Assembly (NCBI RefSeq): GCF_016802725.1
Contig: NC_052664.1
Span: 29,715,275-29,779,274, forward strand
Length of the DNA stretch: 64,000 bases
Reading direction: 5' to 3'
DNA from: Solenopsis invicta
Lineage: Eukaryota > Arthropoda > Insecta > Hymenoptera > Formicidae
Shown here: in pieces, positions 25,010-35,329 of the stretch
How positions within the stretch are numbered: position 1 is the stretch's first letter
Layout: each line of letters begins with the position of its first letter
Translations under genes and position numbers: made by a program
Notes under the pieces: model-generated
What the model was told of the DNA's origin: nothing
Seen by the model: the letters and a program-made list of their open reading frames with translations, nothing else
Databases searched by the model: none

Positions 25010-26980
25010 TATAGCACGATACAGAAAAATACCTCTTTAAATATCATCGAATATCATTGTGAGCAGTTTTGAAAGGCAGAATCATAAACAGATTTTTTCC
25101 TCGGTTATCTTTTGAGGATGTATTGGATATATAATCTCAGCAAAATGTAACTTATATTATTGAGAATATAACATAATTTTTGCAATTTTAATACGTATTT
25201 GGATTCCACGAGACTCATTATTGATTTTGACTGCATAAAGTTAAACTAATGAAGTGTTTTCGACAACCGTTAATAAAATTGAACATACTATTTGTGCACG
25301 TTCTTAGTTTCGCCATTAAAAATTACAATTAGACAGCTAACTTGCGATGTTTCAATGATTACCGCATGTTTCAATGCTTATCTATTCCTGGAACTTTACA
25401 TCAGTTTAGCTTTTAGTTATCATCTTTGTAATAATTTTTTTAAATCATTTTTTAGCGATTAAGTTTGGTACATATTAATACATATACCGCGGATTTCCGC
25501 AAATATTCATAAAAAATCGTTTAAAATTTTTAAAGAAACTTCTAAATTGTTTTAGAAATAAATATATATTGTATATTCGTATATCTAAAATGTATCGCCG
25601 AAATAAATTTTATTTCATTAACTTATCACTATTTTTATCTATAGTCAATACAAGCTTAAGCATCCTGCAATAACTCTTAAAAGATATTCTGCTAGAAGAA
25701 TGATATGAACATTGTACTGGTGATTACTTAAGCATTATAGGATCTTCTTTCAAATAAGGATAAAATCTGTAAAGACAATTGATGCCAGCATTTTATCAAT
25801 AAAGTGAGTAGTATATTCCCCAAGTGTTCACATATAAATGGCGGAAACAGACGTTATAACAACGTAATACACATAAATGTGCATATCGGCATGACACTAA
25901 CAGTTATTTGCTTGTTACTTGTTCCCGCGCGATAAGAAATTCAATGGATTTAAGTAAGGGCCGTGAAAAGACGTAACAAACGTTGCCCAAAGTCGAATAA
26001 GCAGCTGGGCCGCCTCTGGGGCACCGAGGGCAGCGAGCAACGTTTGAGCCGCGATAAAATTCGAGACTGCACGTGCTCGCACAAATCGAGCCACGATCCT
26101 CTCTCTAATTCATATTCCTGCACCTGACTGACCTCTTATTCTCCTGCGGATCTCATTTAACACCCCCGCGGGCAAGTGGTCTCTCCCTGACTCCGCGCCA
26201 CCGCGGTCATCACCTGCGCCGCCGTGGTTCTTTCTTTTCACGGGGGCACGTGCCCTTTGCCTCGGGTTTATAGGCGAGCCGCTAATTTCTCCTTGAATAT
26301 TATTAATACCGTTGTCATTCGAGTGTGCTGTACAGATGGTTTGACTCTACATTCGGACAGTGTCTTACCGCAGACACGTGTTTCTGTCTACGTGATCAAC
26401 ACGGAACAAAAATTGTCGTACTCGCTGCGCATCTTTCCTTCAAGAAATTATCACAATTTAGAGCCCACAGGCCACAGAAGGCGCATTTTGTAGCATAATG
26501 TTAATTAGGATAAATTAAGAAGATAGCAATAGTATAATATGTGCCGAAAAAAAATTCAAACGTAGAAACTCAAATGTAGATATTAATCTTGCAATCATCG
26601 TGACACGAGATCAGCAAAGCTGCATCGAAACAAAGGCCTACGGCATTCGTCAGACGTTTGCTCGGAATAAATTTGTCGACGTTGCTTAAGGGGGAAATGC
26701 AGAATTCGCAATGTTATGCCCTATCTCTTTTCAAATAATTGCCGGGTAAAGGTAAGCGAGCCTCATTTTAAAGCGCATAATTGGTCGGTTTTAATTCACG
26801 CGCATTTATCTGATGTGTCAGCTGTTTGTTGTGTAACACCACCACCGTTCAATTATGATGCCGCAGATTAACTTTATTTCGCGTTTTTTACGATTGCAGA
26901 AAAATCCCTTTCCCCGCATACGCGGAAGTAACTCACTGCGCGGTTAATAGGCGAGTACAAATCGCATTTTAGAGATTCGC
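25010..26980. other. Non-coding stretch
   Basis: 25010-25900 is AT-rich and may include remains of the element starting at 24940. 25930-26500 is GC-richer with short frames only. 26740-26900 has a mix of E-box-like CAGCTG, GATAA and TAAT words, which is compatible with an enhancer but unproven. Confidence 0.5.
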
Positions 26981-26982
26981 TT

Positions 26983-27010
26983 CACACACACACACACACA
27001 CACACACACA
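26983..27010. repeat. (CA)14 microsatellite
   Basis: Uninterrupted CA dinucleotides read directly from the sequence. Confidence 0.95.
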
Positions 27011-27019
27011 TGCGGATGC

Positions 27020-30000
27020 ACGCGAAGAGCGGCCTACTCCCATTTCCGGACGTGTCGCATTTCACGCTGTTGACTTTCGAAATACGTTAAAAATGTCCGG
27101 CTAATTAATAATCATGCGGAATACCTCGAACACCGATTGCCACTTATTCAACCTGTCCTCGTTCATTGTTTACTTCTTCCTGCGCATAACCTCGACGGTT
27201 ATGCCGACAATTTAGTTGTTTGAGAATTTTGCAGCGGACTCGTAGAGAACTTTACGGTCGGACAGGTGAAGTTGTACGCGCTAAACAGGAAGTGACCCTT
27301 AGGTTGTTTGCATACCGGTACTAATGCGTACGTGTCGGAAACGAAAATGTACTACTTAGGATCAAGAAATCCTTACATACGACCTACACAAAAAATCAAT
27401 TGAATATTCAGGAAAGGATAAAAGGTCTTCATCTTAACTGTGACATAATGTATTCTGATAGCCTTTGAAAATACTAAAAAGCAAGTATTAAGGAGCAAAT
27501 TATGATGAGAAAAATCGTAACGTATGTGAACAGCGTAGAATTCGATCGTGACGTTATTGAAATAAATCTTCATAGTGTTCGATTTGTCCGGAATGTCCGG
27601 TGTGTCGCGGATGTACGGTCCTATAAAAGAGTATAGATGGGGCATAGGAAACATCGCATTAAAAAAGTCAAGTGGTAAAGGTACAATGACTGCGACACGG
27701 TTTATGCATTAGATCCACATGTTCTTCATTAACGACAATAAGACGGACCGGAAACGGTTCCGTTTCCTTTGAAGAACATCGACTCAATCGTTATTCTCTG
27801 ATAAATAACGAGTTATGGAAGTGAAATCGAGCAGTCAACATCGAAATATTCTACCTGCATCGATATCATCTTGTATCTATGTCAATTATATTGCAATAAA
27901 CACCAATCGCCTGTATCTACATTTTTTCCTTTGCGATAAAATTTATGACAGCGTTAAAATTGCTAATTTATAAATATGAAGATATTGTTCGAAAATATTG
28001 AAATTTTATTAAAAGAAAGCATGTGTTAAAAAAATTGTTTATGTCTTAACGGAAGACGTCACATTTTTATATGAAGAGAGATGACGATCGCTCTTGTTTT
28101 TTGGTCAACGCGTCGACTTGCCGCGATGCATGACACATGATATTACTGCGATATTAAAACCATAAATAAGACAGTTTTCTCTGTATACGGGAGCGGGAGC
28201 ATGAAACGCGTATGGACGACCGGAATTGACAAAGTACTTCGTACGTATCATCCGATATTGGTCACGCGAAAAGGAGAACAGTAAAAAGAATCGCGTACGA
28301 GGAATGGCCAGCAATCTTGATATAAGTAATGCATTTCTTTTATATCTCTGCGAGATAAAGAATAATGGATGGGGATAGGTCACGCCGCGTGGATAATATG
28401 ATATCCGGTACTCCCGCGAGAAGTTTGCGGGGATGACGATAATAATAATCCAATGGACCGTCCGAGCCGCGAGAATGTACGACCTTAGCGAGTTTGCGAA
28501 ATTGAAGGATCGGTCGGTGCAATAAAGATTTTTATCGCCGCTGGATAAACAACAGAAGCGGCATCGATCTTCACTAATACGAAGAAAATATTGCTGAATT
28601 TTTTATTAATATGAAAGCAGGGATATCCAGTTTTATTTAATTATGTATTTTATAATGTGTTTTATAATATGTTTTCGTAAAAAAATATTATACACATACA
28701 TTTTAAATATAATTAAATTTGCATTTCTTAAATTTTATTTATTAAAGTTTATATATATGTGGCTCTTATCTAGTAATCTCATAATATAACATGCTCAAAA
28801 TTACCTTAATTATACAAACAGTATAAATAGCATATCCATTTAAAAGCAATAGGAGAGCATCTGTTGTTTTAAACATGACGGTATTTACGGCAGCATGATA
28901 ATTATTGTCTGAGTGGAGACATATTTGCATTAAGAATCAACACTATCGCGGTAACCAATTAAAAGCGGTACTCTAAAAATGAGTCACAAATATTTTTAAA
29001 TTGAAGCGACACGGCGACAGTTCTACTAATACATACGATTTTTATTTTAAAACATCATGATGACACCGAAAGATTAGTTTATACTCGTTTCTTTTGATGC
29101 ATAATTAATTAAAAATAATGCGCGCATACGGGAATTATCTATAACTTATATCATTATGTTGTAAGAAAAAAAAGACAGATGCGAAAATTAAAATGGATAT
29201 GCCCCTAGAAATTTGATAACGACACACAATTTACATAATGATTAATATACATAATAATTAAATGAAGAAACAAAGCCTGAGCTGTAATTGCAGATTATTT
29301 GGAAATGTAGGGTGATATAACAAAATTGGCAATATTGAGTCTGCTTCATAATAATAGTAAGTACTTTTTAAACAAATTAGTTAACGAGTTAAATTTATCA
29401 CTCAACTAATGAAAAGAATTATCAGTTAACTTTGTGCGCAAATATATAAAAAAAGTAATCTTTTCAATAACCGCGATGTTATGCGAAATAAAACTCAATG
29501 TTCCAGTATAACTATGAAATAATACATATTTTGTCTCTTGCATTTCTCACGGATACATCTTTCGCAAGATATGAGTTAGAGAGACGCAGAGAAGTGACAT
29601 ATGGTAGGCTCTACGCCAATATCACCCTAGACTTGATGGAGTACTTGGGGAGATTCGCTTAGATTCAACGCTCGAGAACCCGTCCGAACCACCGCCTGAC
29701 CACCGTCCGCCGTACTTGCTCGCCCCCGAATAGAGCGGCTTTCTTCTCCCCGTGCACGCTTCTTATCGAAGAAATATCATTTTATTTCATTTATGGCCCG
29801 GACGTCAAAGGGGGATTTCGCCTTCCAACTTCTATATTTTTATGGGGATTTCGAATCTCAATCATATATTTTGTGGTGATTTGTCCGTCCAAACCTATCT
29901 ATATCTCAATCTACATACATGTAGCTTTAAAAATGAACTATCCAATTATTATAGATAGTTTCATAGATTTTGTTACAGATCATAACTTTTGCTTTTAAAA

Positions 30001-30955
30001 GTAAATGACGCTTTAAAATAATAGGCCAATTATTAATACAATATTTGGATAATGTTTTCCTTCTTTCTTCCTTTTTTCCCCTTTTACACATACATATATT
30101 TGAATTCATATAAATCTAAAATATTTATTATAACACATAGTGTATACTAATTAAAAAAAATAATAATAATAGGGGAAATTGTAGAGATGCTTGTAGGCAT
30201 CAAAATTATTAAATTGACTAGCAATTTAATTTATGATATTACGTTTCTTCACGATCGAGCGTAGCGAGATCGTGATCCAAGAAATCGCGAGACGAGTGAC
30301 GGCGTAAATCATGCGGCCCAAATACCCACTCGATATCGATCGGTATTCCGTGTGATTTTATCGTACATTCAGCCTCGTATCGACTTAAATAGGAACATAT
30401 CGACTTTTATAGAAATTCCATCGTCGTCGCACGAAATGCTGCCCCTACCCTCCGCCCCTTTCTCGCGCATGAACGGAGAAACGTCAAAATTGATATTCTC
30501 CGCTCGCCTCGAGAACTGGCGCGCATAAACCCAGAATCCGATATTTCACGTGCCATATTCTCCCAACCTACTATCACCAACACCGATTCCATACGTGCGT
30601 GGCACACGTGAGACACACACAGACACACACCGAGTGTGCATCGCGTTCTTTCTCCGCGCCATGATCCGTGCCGGATAGAACGTGCGAGTTTGGAAGCTAC
30701 ATCCACGACGGGTTGTTTCGCCAGAGGCGCTCACGTACCATATGCGATTTCCTATTTGCCATCTAAGCGTGCGCAAATCTTACCACGATTCGTCATATTT
30801 TTCAAGAGACTTCACGGATGTATTGTGTAATAACACAAGAATAAATAACATCGACGAGGAAGTCAAGTTAGAGAAAATCTCTTATACGTAACACAAAATT
30901 ATTAATTATTTTGATAAGTCCATGTAATAATTACTTAGAGATTTAATATTTCATG
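27020..30955. other. Non-coding stretch
   Basis: A TATAAAAG word at about 27620 has no initiator at suitable spacing. 28080-28560 and 29580-29760 are GC-richer without a recognisable gene. 28600-29580 is AT-rich. A 7-bp stem with an 11-base loop (CACGATC...GATCGTG) occurs near 30250. 30400-30800 is CpG-containing, with short frames on both strands. Confidence 0.55.
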
Positions 30956-30961
30956 TTTCTA

Positions 30962-31175
30962 CACTGGAAAAAAAAATTGTCGAAAAATTAAAATATTTAG
31001 CCCGATTATACGTTCAATTAAATATTGAGTTCGTTTAATTAATTCTTGATTAAAAAATTTGAATGATTGACATGAATGAACTATACCTTCTTTGTACTAA
31101 ATAATTGTTGAATCAACCCAATGTTTAATCGCATCAGACTAAATATTTTAGTTTTTCAAGAAATTTTTTCTCGGC
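30962..31175. mobile_element. Foldback MITE, about 214 bp
   Basis: The left end ACACTGGAAAAAAAAATTG and the reverse complement of the right end (GCCGAGAAAAAATTTC) are alike. The arms continue with AAAATATTTAG followed by a pyrimidine-rich CyCGAT/TCTGAT, then a block of the form aTTAAAyATTGrGTT. Nearly the whole element can therefore fold on itself. A-rich termini of the ACACTG-(A)n type are common among small insect inverted-repeat elements; that comparison is from memory. There is no coding capacity. Target duplication is unclear. Confidence 0.6.
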
Positions 31176-31211
31176 CTAAAGATTCTTCATGTCAATGGAA
31201 GGAAAATGAAA

Positions 31212-31243
31212 CAGAAAGAGAAAGAAAGAGAGAGAGAGAGAGA
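31212..31243. repeat. (GA)n microsatellite
   Basis: GA/GAAA repeats just downstream of the foldback MITE. Confidence 0.9.
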
Positions 31244-31249
31244 TCATTT

Positions 31250-31910
31250 CTCTTTACATAAATAAATTATAGAAAAATGCGGTATAACATCATAATTCCA
31301 GAATGCGTTCGTAAGGAAAAATCGAAATTGAGAAGAAATCTGTATCAACCTTTCACTTTTGAAGAGCTAGATGACAGAACCTCGCCACTTCAGCACGCTC
31401 CGCTTAAATCGAGTCGACTGCTCGTTAAATCGAAGTCGGGAGCGATCGACGCTCTCGCTGGGTGACGTGCATAGCGCACATAGGGCAGCATATCCGCGAG
31501 GCGACAAGGAAATATGGCGAGCGCGAACTTCCGTGTACGTTTCCACTCGGCTCGATTAGGTCAAATCGTTTGTAATGTCGGAGCCCCATTGGGCTCATTC
31601 TACATTCTGCACACTTTCGATATTTCTCGGTTTTCGCTTACCGAACCATCGTCGATTGAGCACCCCGTCTCGGCTTACCCAAAATCAGTTTCGTATCGTA
31701 TTCGGCTACCCCTCCTAAATCCGGCAGGCATAGGTAGGCGAGTTAGCCGAACCGGCTGAGCTACCGGCTTTCTTATTGATGTCTTTTGGGGAAAACTTTG
31801 AGAGGTTGTTTCTACGGTGGACTATAAAGTGACACTTCCCGTTTGGAAACGTAAACTTGTTCGCGGTTGATAGAGCGAATATTACGAGGTGCACACACAT
31901 ATCCGGGCTT
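31250..31910. other. Non-coding stretch between MITE and exon candidate
   Basis: Mixed composition, GC-richer from about 31370. Small frames of 60 to 81 codons overlap each other on both strands and show no domain. Confidence 0.5.
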
Positions 31911-31914
31911 GGAC

Positions 31915-31935
31915 GGGGCGGGGTGGGAGATGGGG
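31915..31935 (+). other. G-quadruplex motif
   Basis: Four G-runs of 4, 4, 3 and 4 bases are separated by one to four bases on the + strand. The motif lies 17 bases upstream of the ATG of the candidate first exon, where promoter or 5'UTR quadruplexes are often found. Confidence 0.6.
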
Positions 31936-31951
31936 AGCGCGAAGAAGGAAG

Positions 31952-32027
31952 ATGAAGGATGCGAGAGGAGGGACGAAACGACGAGTGGATATGCGGGCTT
32001 TACCCATGGGAGTATTACGGATTCAAG
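31952..32027 (+). CDS. Candidate first coding exon
   Basis: An ATG at 31952 opens 25 codons plus one base, ending at ATTCAAG|GTGAGTAG (GT at 32028-32029), a full match to the animal donor consensus. Without splicing the frame hits TAG four bases after the GT, so a real product would need this donor. The peptide is basic (for example MKDARGGTKRR), with no signal peptide and no family I recognise. The ATG context (GGAAG before ATG) has a purine at -3. The upstream 40 bases are G-rich with a quadruplex motif, compatible with a 5'UTR. The frame stays open upstream to a TAG at 31871. Short length and lack of a recognisable partner exon keep confidence low. Confidence 0.22.
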
Positions 32028-32039
32028 GTGAGTAGAGGT

Positions 32040-33830
32040 CTCACGAAGTAACCCGAGACATCAGCGGAGTAATATTTCCATATTCTGATATCGAATAAAT
32101 GGATCGTTGCCGCGCGCACGACGCAGGCATAAATTCTCAGCAGACCTATCATGCATCACGGACCGGCAGAAAGACCCGCCGTGGCTGCATGGTTCTATGG
32201 CTATCGTACGAGGTGTGTCGAGAGTGCCGTCTTCCAGGCATTCGCCTCTTGTCATTCGTACTTTTTCACGTGGACAGTCGAACGAGAGTAATCCAGGCAG
32301 TTCGATTGATCGCACGCTGTAAGATTTTAAGACACGTCTGACTATTATTCTGATTCGTGTTTAAAATCAAAAGGTATGATCGTTTAAAGGTATATATAAT
32401 TATTATACTGGTTTATAATAATTTCACGTAACAATTTTCAGTAATAACTTAATTATTGATCAGTTAAAAAAAAAATTATGATATAACAACATACACATGT
32501 GTAAAAAACATATCAACAAAATTGTATTATAAATTACAATTTTATTTGATTAAAAATTATAATTTTATCCTTTTTCGGCGACTTTTTCTGTTTAATATAT
32601 TCTGTTGTTTTACAGACATTTCTCTATTACAGTTTTCTAATCCTATTTTTGTTTCCTTCTCTCTTTGTCCTTCTTTCTTTGTTGTTTCCTACTTGAAACT
32701 TCTATCATCTCCTTAGAGCGTGCGAGCATTCTAGCTCTTAGCCACGTAGCGTGCATACTTACATGGCTTATGTCCAGTTGGCCGCGATGTGTTTAACATG
32801 TCGCTCTCTGTTACCGGCTAGGTAATTCCCCGTGGCTGTACACGACCCACGACCGGATCAAACTTCCTTTAACGTAAGATAAGATTTCCCCAGGCGAACA
32901 ATAGGCCAAAGCCACCTTGCGCAATTCATTAAACAAAATATTTAATATATACAACCCTTCACCTTTTCGGATCGCTAAATCGCCTTCAATTCTCGTCGTC
33001 ACGTTAATTATAAGCGTTTATTTCGAGTATTTTCCAAGTTTTATTCTCTAAATGTCTATGAAATTCCACAATTGACGTATTTCATTGCAACTTATATTTT
33101 ACAATTAAACTTATGCCATCTTTGAAATAAATACTTTATTTACGTAATTGTTCAATAAATATTTTTTTAATAAATTTGACGAGACGTCTCATTATCCTAC
33201 ACGCATTCTTATTTTAATTCATATATAACATTATAGGTATATATAATTAATGTGTATGATACTTCATCAAATCATCAGTGGACGCGCGTATCGTGATACC
33301 AACGTCCATGTCGTTAAATAAAAAACGGGTCAACGCAAGTGAATTCTCATCCAGCGGGGAAAAGTGTGTGGAAAGGGAAGCTAGAACTGCGACCTTGTCT
33401 TCCAGGCCCAGGTCGAATGTGTCAACCATACGAACGTGCGACAAGTAACCAGGATCGTTGCCAACGCCCCAGACTGACTGGCCGGACGTCTCGAACCACC
33501 AGCCTAGCGTATCGTCATGGGCACAACGTCGTAAACATCGTGCGTCGCGACTTGTAAATTCACCTGTGGCGTTTTAATGGTCTACCACGCGCGTGTATTA
33601 GTTTCAGAGACATTAATAACACTGCGGTGAAAGGCTATCACCGATTAATTAGTCACTTAGAGCTCTCGGGCCTCTTTAGCACGGTCCTAAAATTTTTCGC
33701 AGAATTCTCACAATCGGATATGCTTTGATAAGGTCCCACTGGTTGAGATCGATAGAAAGAGTCTACATTTTTAAATACTATGGAAAATTATGAAAAATAT
33801 ATTAAAAAGGAAAAATAGTTTTCGTGCGAA
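32040..33830. other. Non-coding stretch
   Basis: 32060-32340 is GC-richer with frames of 70 to 84 codons on both strands and no domain. 32380-32720 is AT-rich. A 63-codon minus-strand ATG frame at 32811-33002 has ordinary amino-acid composition, but no family, no convincing acceptor, and the flanks are AT-rich. 33020-33240 is AT-rich. 33250-33560 is GC-richer. Confidence 0.5.
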
Positions 33831-33838
33831 CAAATAGG

Positions 33839-34099
33839 TTACAGATAAAATTGTCTTTCCTTTTTAATTATAGAAGAATAATGTCTAAATTTACAAAATA
33901 ATTTAAAAAAATCAGATATTATTTAATAACAATTCTTCAAACAGTGTAAAGCTAATTTTTGTAGAGCCAATAAATAAATTACAGATATAAAACTGATATA
34001 TAATTTTTTTTATTATAAAAGAAGAATAACATATACAAAATTTAAAAGATCATATTTAATATCACTTTTTTTTCCAAACACTGTAGAGCTAATTTTTGT
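33839..34099. repeat. Diverged tandem duplication, 140-bp period, two copies
   Basis: Copy one (33839-33961) and copy two (33979-34099) both start TTACAGATA, continue with a T-rich tract, then AGAAGAATAA, ACAAAAT..TTAAAA, CAGATATTATTTAAT/CATATTTAATAT, and end CAAACA(g/c)TGTA(a/g)AGCTAATTTTTG. Corresponding blocks are offset by about 140 bases. The copies differ by several indels, so the duplication is not recent. Confidence 0.6.
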
Positions 34100-34109
34100 T
34101 TACAAAAAT

Positions 34110-35070
34110 ATCAAGAGATCATCATTTATTGCAATTTTCCAATTTCTTTAGCTTTCTACGTGTCTTTATAATTGAATATTCAATTAGAATTTTAAAATCC
34201 ACTTGAATTTAGCTTTACAGAGTTAATTTTAATATCCACACTTAATTTCCTGAAGTTTATTTCGCGGATAATCGTTTTTATAATAATTTATTAATCGAAA
34301 ATTATTGATTGTCTATTAGCAGATACTTTTATCAAGAAAAAAAATCGATTTTAATTGGCTAAAAAAAAATATTTTGCGCATAATCTATTTTGCTCGAAAG
34401 CTCTTGTTTGTACTTATTTACATTGATAATAGCAGTAAATAACAACGAGGTGATCTCACTGCGGTGGACGGAAAAATTTATCTGGATGAGATAATTAGAT
34501 AATAACTTATGGTCAGGGTCATGAACTCTAACACGACAGGTGAAATTAATCCGGAGATTATCCAGGAACGTTTATATTCGCCCGACACGAGGCGACGCGA
34601 GGCGACGCGAGGCGACGCGACGCGCCGGGTGTCTACGACGACGCACGGTTCTCGAGCCTAATTCGTGTCTTCCTTCGCAACTTATAATTCAAGCTCGCAG
34701 ACTGGAACCAAACTGAACAGAACTACGCTAACTTGCACAACGGTAATTATACACTCCATCCAGCCCCGGTCCCGCATTGTACCTGTCTTCCCCGCCTGCC
34801 TCCGTAGCCCTTAAATTTCGCTTTATTTATGTCTCGTCTGACGTTCTCCGCGCACGTTGGCTCCAACCAGTTTTGGAATTAATCGCACAAAAACGCGTAC
34901 GTTTATGTTAATTCATACACGGATGCATTCACTGTGCGTGTGACGGATATTTCGCGAGTAATCGATCCTTTAAAGAACACATTTCAAGTCAGATAAAATT
35001 AATTTCGCTTTGTATAAATTTTTTACAATAAAAATGCTAGAATAATTTTGTATTCTAGCATTAATGAATT
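34110..35070. other. Non-coding stretch with a GC-richer middle
   Basis: 34110-34400 is AT-rich. 34440-34880 is GC-richer, with the decamer array inside it. A possible donor CAACG|GTAATT occurs near 34741, but no open frame leads into it. 34980-35070 is AT-rich and borders the MITE. Confidence 0.5.
34591..34620. repeat. Three perfect tandem copies of a GC-rich decamer
   Basis: GGCGACGCGA is repeated three times, with partial copies at both edges (34583-34590 and 34621-34626). Confidence 0.95.
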
Positions 35071-35079
35071 ATCAGTATA

Positions 35080-35323
35080 CAGGGTCACTGCACCAGTCAC
35101 TGAACAGTCACCAGTAAATGACTATGTTTAGAAAAGTATTAAAATAATAAGACTTTGAAATAATAAATTGCCAATCAATTGTATTTTTTATGATCTAATT
35201 TTCATAAACATTTTATTAAAATATCATTTTTTATTTAAAAATGTAATTACATTAAAGTTTCATTTATATGTTCATTGACTAGTTCAATTGTTTATTTGTT
35301 CATTGACTGGTGCAGTGACCCTA
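35080..35323. mobile_element. MITE, 244 bp, TA target duplication
   Basis: The left terminus begins CAGGGTCACTGCACCAGTCA. The reverse complement of the right terminus begins TAGGGTCACTGCACCAGTCA, and both then read (c/a)TGAACA, giving 25 matches in 27. TA flanks both sides (35078-35079 and 35324-35325). The interior is AT-rich with no coding capacity. Size, TA duplication and terminus style fit a Tc1/mariner-type MITE. The well-preserved ends make it the youngest-looking element in the window. Confidence 0.8.
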
Positions 35324-35329
35324 TAACGA

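Noticed and set aside
27620..27660. TATAAAAG as a promoter
   Set aside because: No initiator or downstream element at the expected spacing, unlike the site at 10231.
29308..29634. Inverted TAGGGTGATAT words about 320 bases apart, possible MITE
   Set aside because: The 11-bp match does not extend inward or outward, and several such pairs are expected by chance in this window.
30250..30276. CACGATC...GATCGTG stem-loop
   Set aside because: A 7-bp stem with an 11-base loop is expected several times by chance in 64 kb.
32811..33002. 63-codon minus ATG frame of protein-like composition
   Set aside because: No family recognised, no convincing splice sites, and length is within chance expectation.
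34510..34526. GGTCAGGGTCATGAACT as an ecdysone or nuclear-receptor element
   Set aside because: Half-sites lack the one-base spacer of a canonical IR1 element; the match is too loose.
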